64,000 nucleotides of DNA from Pseudomonas sp. FP198. Its GTDB lineage: Bacteria > Pseudomonadota > Gammaproteobacteria > Pseudomonadales > Pseudomonadaceae. The stretch is from positions 5,697,501 through 5,761,500 of the forward strand of contig NZ_CP117452.1 of the NCBI RefSeq assembly GCF_030687895.1. Reading direction: 5' to 3'. Below the pieces are notes generated by a model that did not search any database, had not been told where the DNA came from, and saw nothing but the letters and a program-made list of their open reading frames with translations. Positions within the stretch are counted from its first letter, which is position 1. Each line of letters starts with the position of its first letter. Of this stretch, positions 18,936 to 28,177 are shown in pieces. Made by a program: the position numbers and the translations under genes.

Positions 18936-19842
18936 TGCTGCGCCGCGCAGGATCAAGGGCCAGCGCTGTGCGCAATGCTGTCCAATAACGCCTGGGCAAG
19001 TTGCGCGGAGCCTTGAGCTCACGCTCCAGCCCGGTATCGCGAGCGTGGGTTGAAGGTAGACGCCGATATGGGTGTCTGCCGCTCGCCAGTTCGTACAGCA
19101 CGCAAGCCAGGCTATAGAGATCGGTGCATGCGGACAGGGGGCTTCCTTCCAGCAATTCTGGGGCGGCGTAGGCCGGCGTCCAGGCGTCGAGACGTTGGCG
19201 GTTCAGCGAAGGCAAGCCTTTCAAGGGGCCCTCCTCAGTCAGGCCCAGGCCGAAGTCAAACAAACGCACACCTTCTGCACTCAGCATGACATTGCTCGGT
19301 TTGATGTCACCATGCACTACGCCTCGGCCATGGGTATGTGCGATGGCGTCAAGCAGTGGAATTGCGATCGGTTTCAACTCGGGCCAGGGCAAACCGAGGG
19401 GGGATTCGCAGAGTAACTTGTCCAGGGTCAAGCCGCGCATCAGCTCCATTGTGATGAAAACCCGTCGCTGGGCAGCGTCGACTTCAAACGTGTATGGGCG
19501 CAGCACATTCGGATGGCTCAAGCGCCGGCTCAGGGCAAACTCGCTATAAAGCAGCGCACCCGCGTCCGGGGCATCACCGAGTTCCTCGCTGAGCATTTTT
19601 ATCGCAACGTAAGGATCCGGATCGCCGTACTGTTCATGGAGGAGGTCGCGGGCCCGATAGACCACCCCCATGCCACCGGCACCAAGCAGTCGTTCGAGAC
19701 AATAGCGACCGGCAAGTATCTTAGGCATTTCGCCAATGCAGCGCTGACTCGATGGCAAAGCAGACGACACACCGGAGGCGGAACAGATGAGACTATCCTC
19801 ATCGCCGTCTGGGGCACCTGAAGTTGTGGCGGGACCGTTCAC
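18883..19842 (-). CDS. stk1: T6SS-associated Ser/Thr protein kinase
   Basis: 319 aa Hanks-type kinase, last gene of the T6SS operon. Glycine loop GAGGMGVVY at ~54-62, ATP-anchoring K82 (VAIKML), catalytic HGDIKPSN with D179, and D196 in the DFG motif. There is no C-terminal transmembrane helix, so it is probably cytosolic. The GTG at 19842 overlaps the phosphatase stop by four bases; an internal Met39 (MPKILAGRYCLERLLG) is an alternative start. Kinase/phosphatase pairs in H2-type loci control assembly through the FHA protein. The 3' end overlaps the peptidase gene by 53 bases. Confidence 0.88.
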   Translation of the reverse strand: MNGPATTSGAPDGDEDSLICSASGVSSALPSSQRCIGEMPKILAGRYCLERLLGAGGMGVVYRARDLLHEQYGDPDPYVAIKMLSEELGDAPDAGALLYSEFALSRRLSHPNVLRPYTFEVDAAQRRVFITMELMRGLTLDKLLCESPLGLPWPELKPIAIPLLDAIAHTHGRGVVHGDIKPSNVMLSAEGVRLFDFGLGLTEEGPLKGLPSLNRQRLDAWTPAYAAPELLEGSPLSACTDLYSLACVLYELASGRHPYRRLPSTHARDTGLERELKAPRNLPRRYWTALRTALALDPARRSISATQLRALMAGGSSWW

Positions 19843-20567
19843 CTACGTATCACCACCGCCGTCAGGTTGTCCCTCGCCCGACCGCTCAAAGCTCCTGCGA
19901 AAAGATGTTCCAATGCTCTGCTCGGGGAAGCCAGGCTCATCGCATCACCGAGCGCTTTTCCACCGAGGTCCTGATACAAACCGTCGCTGCACAACAAAAA
20001 CGTATCACCGTAATGAACGTCCAACTCCAGGATTCCCAGCGTCAGTTCGTGCGAGGCGCCTACTGCGCGGGTCAGAGCTTTCGCCGCGGGGTGAGCATCT
20101 GCCTCCTCGAGACTGGCCTGATGCTCGTCGATCAGTTGCTGGCGCAGGGAATGATCCTTGGACAATTGATACAGTTGCCGATCACGCCATAGGTAGCAGC
20201 GGCTGTCGCCAGCCCAGATACAAGCGGCACGATTGCCTTCCAGTAACAGCACCACGACGGTGCTTCCCATGATGCCGAGCGGATTTTCAGCAGTAACTGT
20301 CAATTCCTGACTCAGTCTTCGGTTGGTCCAGCGCAGGCACTGGCGCACCGCCCTCGAACGCTCATCGATATCTCGATGAATGGGCAGCTCCGCGAGGTTG
20401 GCAACTACCAGTTGGCTGGCCATATCGCCACCCGAATGGCCGCCCATTCCGTCGGCAACGGCCCAGATTCCCTGCTCTGGACACTCCAGGTAGGCATCCT
20501 CGTTACGCGAGCGAACCTTGCCGGGATCGGTACGCGCAGCGCTGCGCCACCTGCCGAAGTGAAGCAT
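19839..20567 (-). CDS. stp1: T6SS-associated PP2C-type phosphatase
   Basis: 242 aa metal-dependent PP2C phosphatase. Motifs: RSRNEDAY near residue 20, ADGMGGHSGGDMAS near 38-50, WAGDSRCYL near 117, and the C-terminal RDNLTAVVIRR with its metal-binding Asp. It counteracts the adjacent kinase. The ATG shares one base with the tssM stop (TGATG). Confidence 0.92.
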   Translation of the reverse strand: MLHFGRWRSAARTDPGKVRSRNEDAYLECPEQGIWAVADGMGGHSGGDMASQLVVANLAELPIHRDIDERSRAVRQCLRWTNRRLSQELTVTAENPLGIMGSTVVVLLLEGNRAACIWAGDSRCYLWRDRQLYQLSKDHSLRQQLIDEHQASLEEADAHPAAKALTRAVGASHELTLGILELDVHYGDTFLLCSDGLYQDLGGKALGDAMSLASPSRALEHLFAGALSGRARDNLTAVVIRR

Positions 20568-23500
20568 CAGAGCTGTACCGGCATCCGGAAGGTACGCAAG
20601 GTGCTCATGTCGAAAGGGTTCGGCGTGCGCTGGCTCATCAATAGATAGTTGGCCCGCAGACCACCGAGATCAGCCTTGAGCACACGCACATCGCGACCGA
20701 CCAGGTATTCCATCTGCATCAAGTCGAATAAACGAAACAGCGACCAGGGCCCGGTGCTCTTCTCGATGCCAACCCCCTGCCCGCCGACAATCCTGTCCAG
20801 TACCAAGGCCGCTCGACCATCCTGCGCCTCGATTGGCCAGGTGAAAGCGACAGGCTGTATCGGCCCATGCCGGTACTCCAGCGTCTGGTCGCCCAGGCGT
20901 AATTCGGATCGGCTGACCGCCGGGTCGAGCGTGTAGGGTTCGAGCTTGAATTGGACTTTAGGCTCGACAGGATCTTCCGCAAAGAAGCTTTGGCGAATGG
21001 TATGTGTCGTTGCCATTTGCTCCAGATAGGCCCTGGACATGGGCAGGCTCTGGCCATCGACACTGCGCAGACGGTAGTGCCCCGAATGACCACTGACGAA
21101 CGGCCGCATGTAACGCTCGAAGAACCGATCGACAATGCCTTGGTCTTTGAAAAACTCCCGGAAGTCATTGATCGCGACATCGCTGGCGCTGTGGGCATTG
21201 AACGGATACCGCTTGTTGATTGCCTTTGCGTAGAACGTGTAGAGCTCGCTCTGGTAGCGCTGGTTCAGGTATCGATATGAATCATCGAGCACCAGGCGCC
21301 AGCTATCTTCTGCAAGCCCGTTGAGCCATCCACTGAGCGGGCGCGGCAAGCGTGTCGACGCGCTACGCAAATTGCTCAGCGCATCTTGCTGAACACCCAT
21401 GCGATGTCTCGCCAATTCGAAGGCGGCCTGCTCCGGTGCACTCGCGCGGGTCAGAGTGGCCAACTGCGAGTCGACGTCATCAAGAGCGCGCAACGCCAGG
21501 GTCAGGTCGCCTGCGGGGCCACCTTCAGCGTCCAGCAGACGGTGCAGTGGCTCAAAACGCCGTTGTAAGGATTTCTGCCCGACTTCCGGCAGCCTCGCTG
21601 CCACGGAGGTGGCGGCTTTGCCAGCGAGGGCGACCGTATGCAAAACGGTACTGCTGCTGTTCCCGGTCGTTTGCGTCGCTTCATCCATACGTTCGGCAAT
21701 GCCTTGGATGCGCGTGTGCTCACGCACCTGCACCAGCAATTGCACCAGAGGCGAATACGCCGACGTCAGCTCTGCCAATTGCCCGGCGGCTTCACTGGTG
21801 CTATCAGCCCTTCGCAAGCTGACCCGCCCGATCGCCTCGCTCCAGCGTTCGGCATAGTCACGAAAGTACAATTGCTCCAGTTCGCTCATGAGACGACGCA
21901 TGTCCATGCCGCTGGGATTCGCACCTTCGCCCAGCACCCAATTGTCCTGTAGCAGTCCGGTAATCAGCGTCGTGCCTTGGACTGAAAAGTACTGCTCATA
22001 ACCTTGACGGGTATAGAAGCCCGGAATGATCTGGTCAGTGCCGACCAGCAACGCACCCTGCGGGCCCAGATGTTGGCTGAGACTGTATGGCGGCAGCGGG
22101 TTGGCCTGCTCGCGAAGCATTCGGTAAACGACGTCCGCCAGGGACTCACCGCGCAGGATTTTCCGCGCCTGGGCCACCAATGACTCGTCCACTTCATAGG
22201 CGAGCGGCAGGTCCAATAGACGCTCGAAGTGAGTATTCAAGCCGTTCTGTAACGCTGGATTGCCGGGATAACGCAGCGACCAATCGCGGGCAAGCCGATC
22301 CTTGAGCCATGCCGCTTCGCGTCGCTCGGGCCTGGCCAGCATCAAATACGCGCGCAGACTGTTGAGCAAACGTTCACGGTCGCCCAGGTTGCCCTGAATA
22401 TGCTCCTCAAGCATTTTCGCAACCCGAGGCAGGAGTTGCGATTGCAATTCGTGTTCATAGGCGCCAACCACCACGGGGCTGGTTGCATCCCCCTGATATA
22501 AACGAATGCGTTCATGCAGTGGCACCGCTTTTTCCGGCGCAAAGACCTGAGTGGCATCGAAGCGGACATCAAGCGAGTCGAGCAGCGCAATCGAGTCGTC
22601 GCTGGCCACCGGCGCCAGGCGCAGTTGTTCCCAACGCTGGCCCAACATCCACAAATGTTCCAGACGTTCGTGGTTGGCCGAAAAACCCTGTGCCCACAGC
22701 AGCCCGAACAATCCAACGGGCGCCATTGCTGCGAAATAAACCATACGCTGGTTCCAACGGATACGCCTATGTTCGCTCCGCCCCAAGCGGGCCAGATCGG
22801 CTTCGGGAAAAATGACCCGCGTCAGCAAGTGGTGGATAAATCGGGAGTTGATACCTTCGCGAGAGGACCGCGAAAGCTCGCGGCGAGTGCCAGGGCTCGC
22901 ATCGCCGGGGCTCGCAGCCGCAGCGCCAGGCCGCAAGGCGCAGGTCAAGTAAAAGCCCCGAATTGGCGAGGCCTTGCCACTGGAGACTTGCTCGAGCAGC
23001 AGACAGAGATGTGCGCCCATCTGCGCCAGTTGCTGGGGAAAATCCAGGATGAGACCACGACGTCCCGCATCTCGCTCCTGATGCAGACGCGTGAGCAACT
23101 GACTGTTGAGCCTGTGCAGTAGCGACTCGAATTCGGTTCGCGACACGGTCACATCGTTACCGTGCGGGCCCCGACCAAAACTGGCGCCCAGCACCTGGTC
23201 GCTCTCCTCCCGGGTCATCGAGTCGAAGAATTCGTTAAAGCCAGGCACGTAGTCCGCCTTGCTCAGCACGAGGTAGACCGGCAAGTCGGCGCGCAGTTGG
23301 CGCTGGATATCCTGCAGACGGGCCCGGATATGACTGGCAAGCCGGGTAACCTCATCCTCGCTTCCCAGCAGCACCTCGACAGGCACCGTCAACAGCACGC
23401 CATTCAATGGACAATGACGGCGACGCTTGCGCAGCCATTCGAGCAACCCGCTCCAGGCATCAGCATCGACATCTGGATCCGCCTGGGTCAAGTAGCGTCC

Positions 23501-24055
23501 CGGCGTATCGACCAGCACAGCCTGTTGGGCAAAATACCAATCGCAATGTTGTGTACCGCAAGCGTCTTCCGAGGGATTACGCTCAAACCTGTCGAACGCA
23601 AATTCGAGACCCGAGCAGGCCAGCAGGCTGGTCTTTCCGCTGGCAGCAGGGCCCATCACCAAATACCAGGGTAAATCATCACGCCAGTACTTGCCGTAGC
23701 CGGAATACAGGCTTGAGGTCTTTAACGTTTCCAACGCCTTCTTGAAGCGCGAGCGTAGCTCGCGGCGCTGATCGTCGATCCTGGTCCGACTGCAAGTACG
23801 TGGCGAATTGGCGTCGGTTTTCTTCTCGCTTTCCGAGACGCGCTCAGAGTAGAAAACCATGCCCAGTCCCCACGCCAGAAACATCACGCTGATCGTCAGC
23901 AGACGTGCCGTCGGGCTCGCCCAGAACTTGTAATCGGCAACAGCCAGCAACGGTCCGACAAACCACACCAGCAATCCGATAAAAAGCACCCAGGACAGCG
24001 TCCAGACCCAAGTCCGACGCCACCAGGCGCCCATTTTCCTGAAAAGCGATTTCAT
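20567..24055 (-). CDS. tssM: T6SS membrane complex protein TssM (IcmF)
   Basis: 1162 aa inner-membrane protein of the TssJLM trans-envelope complex. Two transmembrane helices near the N-terminus (~15-40, ~50-70), then a cytoplasmic NTPase-like domain with Walker A GPAASGKTS around residue 135, a third helix near 440 (MVYFAAMAPVGLFGLLW), and a long periplasmic region ending in the IcmF C-terminal beta domain. Length is normal and the frame is intact. Confidence 0.95.
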   Translation of the reverse strand: MKSLFRKMGAWWRRTWVWTLSWVLFIGLLVWFVGPLLAVADYKFWASPTARLLTISVMFLAWGLGMVFYSERVSESEKKTDANSPRTCSRTRIDDQRRELRSRFKKALETLKTSSLYSGYGKYWRDDLPWYLVMGPAASGKTSLLACSGLEFAFDRFERNPSEDACGTQHCDWYFAQQAVLVDTPGRYLTQADPDVDADAWSGLLEWLRKRRRHCPLNGVLLTVPVEVLLGSEDEVTRLASHIRARLQDIQRQLRADLPVYLVLSKADYVPGFNEFFDSMTREESDQVLGASFGRGPHGNDVTVSRTEFESLLHRLNSQLLTRLHQERDAGRRGLILDFPQQLAQMGAHLCLLLEQVSSGKASPIRGFYLTCALRPGAAAASPGDASPGTRRELSRSSREGINSRFIHHLLTRVIFPEADLARLGRSEHRRIRWNQRMVYFAAMAPVGLFGLLWAQGFSANHERLEHLWMLGQRWEQLRLAPVASDDSIALLDSLDVRFDATQVFAPEKAVPLHERIRLYQGDATSPVVVGAYEHELQSQLLPRVAKMLEEHIQGNLGDRERLLNSLRAYLMLARPERREAAWLKDRLARDWSLRYPGNPALQNGLNTHFERLLDLPLAYEVDESLVAQARKILRGESLADVVYRMLREQANPLPPYSLSQHLGPQGALLVGTDQIIPGFYTRQGYEQYFSVQGTTLITGLLQDNWVLGEGANPSGMDMRRLMSELEQLYFRDYAERWSEAIGRVSLRRADSTSEAAGQLAELTSAYSPLVQLLVQVREHTRIQGIAERMDEATQTTGNSSSTVLHTVALAGKAATSVAARLPEVGQKSLQRRFEPLHRLLDAEGGPAGDLTLALRALDDVDSQLATLTRASAPEQAAFELARHRMGVQQDALSNLRSASTRLPRPLSGWLNGLAEDSWRLVLDDSYRYLNQRYQSELYTFYAKAINKRYPFNAHSASDVAINDFREFFKDQGIVDRFFERYMRPFVSGHSGHYRLRSVDGQSLPMSRAYLEQMATTHTIRQSFFAEDPVEPKVQFKLEPYTLDPAVSRSELRLGDQTLEYRHGPIQPVAFTWPIEAQDGRAALVLDRIVGGQGVGIEKSTGPWSLFRLFDLMQMEYLVGRDVRVLKADLGGLRANYLLMSQRTPNPFDMSTLRTFRMPVQL

Positions 24056-24069
24056 GATACGTCCCTGTT

Positions 24070-24936
24070 CTACGGCAGCGGCTGAGCGATAACCGGCTCT
24101 GGCAATTGATAGGGTTGCAATGCGCTTTGGCGTTGCTCCTGCAGGACCCAGGCGAAGCCCGAATACATCGCTCCCAGACTGACCAGTGCGAAGACCATCA
24201 CCATCCAGGCGGGGACAATGCGCATCGGGGCGCGGCGAGGAGCAACAAAACCGTCCCCAACATGGGAAAACTGCCGAGGGGGGTCGCCGCGAACGTGCCG
24301 GATCGCCCGGTAGAGAGCATCGCGCACGCCTTCGAGCTCAAATCCGCCACGGGCATGCATTCCATATTTGCCTTCAAAGCCCAGGGACAGGCACAGGTAT
24401 GAGAGTTCAAGCATATGCAAATGCTTTACGGGGTCTTTCGATAAGCGATCAAGCAACTGGAAAACTTTTTCGCCGCCGAAAGTCTCGTTGTGAAAACTGC
24501 TCAGCAGGCTGATTTGTGACCAGTTGCTTCCCTGCCCCCCAGGCGCAGCCACCACCGCTTCATCGAGCACCGTGCATAACACATAGCGGGCGGCGATCAG
24601 CTGGCTTTCCACCACGTTCAACCTCAATGCATGGGCTTCGAAATCTTTCAAGTCGAGGGCCAGCTCCTGTTTGAGCATGTTCAGATCCCCGCGATCGCGG
24701 CCCTGCCTGAGCAGCACCACCTGGGATAACAGCCCGGACGCTGCCGTCACCAACGGATTGAGGCTGGCAACGAACATTTGCGAATGCGGTTGACGAGCGG
24801 CATAGATCATCCGCTCGTGCAGATGTTCTACACGCGGCGACGGCGTCACGGCATCGGTCAAAGGACCCGAGGCCGGACGCTTCCCCTCAGCATCGAGCAG
24901 AACGGTTGTTTCGTCCTGAGGACTTTCCATATCCAT
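24070..24936 (-). CDS. tssL: T6SS membrane complex protein TssL (DotU family)
   Basis: 288 aa from the ATG at 24936, six bases after the tssK stop; an in-frame TTG at 24960 is less likely. DotU-type cytoplasmic helical domain (NPLVTAASGLLSQVVLLRQG, then CTVLDEAVVAAPG, FHNETFGGEKVFQLLDRL and YLCLSLGFEGKY) followed by a single C-terminal transmembrane helix (~MVMVFALVSLGAMYSGFAWV). No peptidoglycan-binding extension follows. Confidence 0.94.
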   Translation of the reverse strand: MDMESPQDETTVLLDAEGKRPASGPLTDAVTPSPRVEHLHERMIYAARQPHSQMFVASLNPLVTAASGLLSQVVLLRQGRDRGDLNMLKQELALDLKDFEAHALRLNVVESQLIAARYVLCTVLDEAVVAAPGGQGSNWSQISLLSSFHNETFGGEKVFQLLDRLSKDPVKHLHMLELSYLCLSLGFEGKYGMHARGGFELEGVRDALYRAIRHVRGDPPRQFSHVGDGFVAPRRAPMRIVPAWMVMVFALVSLGAMYSGFAWVLQEQRQSALQPYQLPEPVIAQPLP

Positions 24937-24941
24937 TTCGG

Positions 24942-26273
24942 TCAGTTCCTGATCGCCCAAAAATTCAGTTCAAGCTCGGAAAACTCTCCAGACACATGGA
25001 AGGCAAAGCCAGCTGAGCGCTTCACTTGAGCTAAATCTTCAGCGCTGGGTTCGAGGATGAAATAGGCTTTGTTGGCATGGAACGCAATCTGCCGCGGCAC
25101 CACGGGTAGCGGCCTGATCCTGATGCCCGGCAGATGCAGATTGACCAATTGGCGAATCTGCTCGACCGAACCGATCTTCAGATGCGATGGCAAGCGACGG
25201 CGCAGCTCTTCACCGTCACAGTCGGCGCTCGCGGCCAATACAAATGAGGCCGAGTCCAACAGCGAAAGATCGTTCACTTGAGAAACAAGGATGCCGTACT
25301 GGCGAGCCTGCAATTGCAGTTCGATGGCGTGCTGCTCAAGTACCATCGAGAGTACTTGACGGATTGCCTGCATCAGGCTTCGGAAGCACTCGCCCTGGTT
25401 GCTGTGCTGATACCGATTGTCGAGGGGCGGTCGCTTGCTGTCAGTGGAAAATGTCGCCAACTCCCCCAGCAGGGCCAACAGCATCCGGTAAAGCGTTTCG
25501 GGTTGAGCCAGCTCCAGTTCCAGCTGATGCCGCAGCAACAGCTCGGTGCGGTTGATCAACTGCAACATCATGAAATCGCCGACTTGTGCCCCGCCCGACT
25601 TTCCGTAGGATCGAATTCGCTCGGCGAGGCTCTCGCCCCGGTGGCCCAGCATGCCGATCACTTCCTTGAGACACGACAACAGGTAAGCGGACGACTTGAC
25701 CTGGATAAACGTAGGCACGAAATCCGAATCGAGCGTGATCGCACCGTCGGGCGTGGTATCCAGCACTTCACAGAGTTTCAGTTTCACAAAAACCTGATCA
25801 CCCTGCTGCTCACCCAGCAGAAGACGAAAATCCAGGCGGCCACAGCTGATCTGGCTGCTGGAGGAATCCGCAGCGTTTGAATCAGACACTTGTGCGTCAT
25901 AGGTGATGTAGCGCGCCAGCACATCCGACTGCTCCGGACGACGAGACTCGATGTGATTGCCCGTTACGAGTGGCAGCGCGAGGTAGATCGGCGTATTGCA
26001 GATATTGGACGGGACTTCCAGGACGAGCGGTTCAGCGCTGCCGTCCAGCTCGAACAAGCTACCGTCCGGGAGGACACCGGAGGCTCTGTTGACAACCAGT
26101 CGTCCCATGTTGAGGAACTGCGCATCGATTTCCAGCGCGAGGAAGCCCCAGGTGTAGCCGCTCAATAGCCGCGTGCGGACCTTCAACTGGTGATCGAAAT
26201 AGCGGTCGTTGTGCTGCAGATGCTGCGGCCGTAGCAGCATGCCTTCCTGCCAGATGACTTTATCGTGATTCAT
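24942..26273 (-). CDS. tssK: T6SS baseplate protein TssK
   Basis: 443 aa. The N-terminus VIWQEGMLLRPQHLQHNDRY is diagnostic of TssK, which links the baseplate to TssLM. Full length, with the C-terminal neck/head region (LPGIRIRPLPVVPRQI, AYFILEPS). Overlaps the end of tssJ by 14 bases. Confidence 0.96.
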   Translation of the reverse strand: MNHDKVIWQEGMLLRPQHLQHNDRYFDHQLKVRTRLLSGYTWGFLALEIDAQFLNMGRLVVNRASGVLPDGSLFELDGSAEPLVLEVPSNICNTPIYLALPLVTGNHIESRRPEQSDVLARYITYDAQVSDSNAADSSSSQISCGRLDFRLLLGEQQGDQVFVKLKLCEVLDTTPDGAITLDSDFVPTFIQVKSSAYLLSCLKEVIGMLGHRGESLAERIRSYGKSGGAQVGDFMMLQLINRTELLLRHQLELELAQPETLYRMLLALLGELATFSTDSKRPPLDNRYQHSNQGECFRSLMQAIRQVLSMVLEQHAIELQLQARQYGILVSQVNDLSLLDSASFVLAASADCDGEELRRRLPSHLKIGSVEQIRQLVNLHLPGIRIRPLPVVPRQIAFHANKAYFILEPSAEDLAQVKRSAGFAFHVSGEFSELELNFWAIRN

Positions 26274-26784
26274 CGATCACCCACCCTGCCGGCTTTCCAA
26301 GACGAGTGGCGATCCCATCCTGATCAAGCGTCAGGCTCGCTTCAGTCACTCGCCCTGCAATGATTGGCAGCGTGTAGCGCCACTTTGCTTGCGGCAGATC
26401 ACGGTATGCCGCGAGTATGCCGACATAACGACCGCCCCCTGCAATGTCGAGCCGGAGCCTGACGGTTTCGCCGGGACGCAACTCCAGCTCTTCACTGGCG
26501 ATCAGGTCAGGTGAAAGGGTTTCCCTGGCACGCTCGTAGAGGCTGAAGAAGTCCGCGTTCTCAAAAGCCACTGGATGCTTGAGCTCAAGCAAGCGCACCA
26601 CCACGGGAGATGGCCGTCCGTTGAGATCCGGGTTGAGCTGATTGCCGGCGATCAGGGTGAGGTTGAGCTTGGTCATCGTCGAAAACGGTGACAGCGAGGC
26701 GCAGCCGGTCATGAGCGTCGAGGTTACGAACGCCAACATCAAAGGCTTGAATAAAGGCATGGTGCTGCGAGACATGTACGTCAT
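26260..26784 (-). CDS. tssJ: T6SS outer-membrane lipoprotein TssJ
   Basis: 174 aa with a type II signal peptide and lipobox LMTGC (~residues 24-28). The transthyretin-like domain of TssJ follows: LNPDLNGRPSPVVVRLLELK and FENADFFSLYE, then the strand-rich C-terminus. It anchors TssM at the outer membrane. The ATG overlaps the fha stop in an ATGA junction. Confidence 0.94.
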   Translation of the reverse strand: MTYMSRSTMPLFKPLMLAFVTSTLMTGCASLSPFSTMTKLNLTLIAGNQLNPDLNGRPSPVVVRLLELKHPVAFENADFFSLYERARETLSPDLIASEELELRPGETVRLRLDIAGGGRYVGILAAYRDLPQAKWRYTLPIIAGRVTEASLTLDQDGIATRLGKPAGWVIDESR

Positions 26785-27968
26785 CCATGAGAGTCGTTTT
26801 GCAGGGTGGAAATCAGGCGAACCTGCTCCTCATAAGCCTTGGCGAAATCCCGGGCCAGCAGTCGCTCGGTCCAGTCGTCGTCCAGGCAAAGCGCCTGGTG
26901 ATAACGACCATATGCTCGCCAGTAGCGACCAGGTGTGCTGATCAACAGTCGCTGCTCTCGTTCCAGTCGAAGGATCAATTGCCGAGGTGAAAAATGTTCC
27001 AGCGTTGCGCGCAAGGTGGCGCGACTGGCGGCAAGCAAGGCCACTTGATGAGCCTGAAGATCGCTGAATGCGCTAGCGATGGCATCGGTCGCCGACAACA
27101 TCCCTGGCGATCTCGGCTGCAACAACATCTGCAAGGCGTCATCGGTGTACTTCAATGGGTTTTTCCGGTCGCGTTGAACCTGCGTCGGCGCCAGGCGCAA
27201 TTCGCTTTTCAACTCCCTACGGGTTCGCACGCTCTGTTGCAGCCCTTGAATGCTTTGCTGGAACAACCGAGCAACATCAATCGCCAGGGCCTCCCGGCCT
27301 TCGTTGTCCAGATTGTCGAGTTCCATCCCCAGCGCAACGCCGAAGCGTTTCCAGAAATCCTGGCTTACCAGCGCAGCGGGTTCTGGCGACAGGTGTAGCT
27401 CGGGTTCGCCCGGTGCTTCGACCAGTTCAGGAAGCAGAAGGCTCTCCGTATCCACACGTCCATGGTCCGGGCAACTGGACCCGAACGTGGCCGCCGCACC
27501 GGGGTTGATCAGCTCATCAATCCCACAGCAAGCCCGTTCCTGTTGATCCAGGGTTTTCAGCGGATCAAGATTGAAAAACGCGTCGTCCGGTATGAAGCCT
27601 TCGACCGGTACCGAACGGCAGGGGTCTGCAACGCGGCTTGCCGCCCTCTCTACCAGCCGCGCCTGGACAGTGCAGTCGCCCATCACATACACATCCCCAT
27701 CCTCGATGTGCACCGGCTGCCCCTTGGGTAATCGCATGCCGCTTTTACGGTTGGATATGCCGTTGCCGCTGGTATCGGTCAGAAAAAACATGCCCTCCTC
27801 GAAACTCACCCGTGCGTGACGCTTGGACAGGAGGCGCTCGCAGTCCGGAATGGTCCAGTCGCAATCATCCCCTCGCCCAATCACACCGCCGGCCGGCCCG
27901 AAGATCTTCCGGCAGAGATCCGGGGTGATGAACTGCCTGGCAGTGAGCATTTCTAAAACGAGTTCCAT
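26781..27968 (-). CDS. fha: T6SS FHA-domain protein (TagH/Fha)
   Basis: 395 aa from the ATG at 27968, behind AAGGAG. N-terminal forkhead-associated domain (residues ~20-95) with IGRGDDCDW, SKRHARVSF and TSGNGISN; a disordered middle; and a C-terminal TagH-type domain (~200-395) ending YRAYGRYHQAL...AYEEQVRLIS. Substrate and effector of the kinase/phosphatase pair encoded downstream, so it is the likely target of threonine phosphorylation control of assembly. Confidence 0.93.
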   Translation of the reverse strand: MELVLEMLTARQFITPDLCRKIFGPAGGVIGRGDDCDWTIPDCERLLSKRHARVSFEEGMFFLTDTSGNGISNRKSGMRLPKGQPVHIEDGDVYVMGDCTVQARLVERAASRVADPCRSVPVEGFIPDDAFFNLDPLKTLDQQERACCGIDELINPGAAATFGSSCPDHGRVDTESLLLPELVEAPGEPELHLSPEPAALVSQDFWKRFGVALGMELDNLDNEGREALAIDVARLFQQSIQGLQQSVRTRRELKSELRLAPTQVQRDRKNPLKYTDDALQMLLQPRSPGMLSATDAIASAFSDLQAHQVALLAASRATLRATLEHFSPRQLILRLEREQRLLISTPGRYWRAYGRYHQALCLDDDWTERLLARDFAKAYEEQVRLISTLQNDSHG

Positions 27969-27986
27969 CGACAACGCTCCTTGTGT

Positions 27987-28127
27987 TCACTGGCCACGAC
28001 TGACCGCTTGCGGATCACCTAACGGGCGATAATCTTTATCGTCGAATTTATAATTGCCGCTGCAGGCGCCAAGGCCGAACAACACGATGAAAACAAGCAG
28101 AACGGTCTGACAGGCACGAACAGGCAT
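27987..28127 (-). CDS. Small lipoprotein in the T6SS operon
   Basis: 46 aa from the ATG at 28127, which sits six bases after a perfect GGAGG. Type II signal peptide with lipobox LGAC (VLLVFIVLFGLGACSG), leaving a mature peptide of only ~24 residues (NYKFDDKDYRPLGDPQAVSR). It lies between the sigma54 activator and fha and was probably missed by length cut-offs. I know no tested role. Confidence 0.75.
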   Translation of the reverse strand: MPVRACQTVLLVFIVLFGLGACSGNYKFDDKDYRPLGDPQAVSRGQ

Positions 28128-28177
28128 CCAGAGCCTCCGGAGACTTGAATAGATGGGAGCCAATGAGGGAGTGGGAT

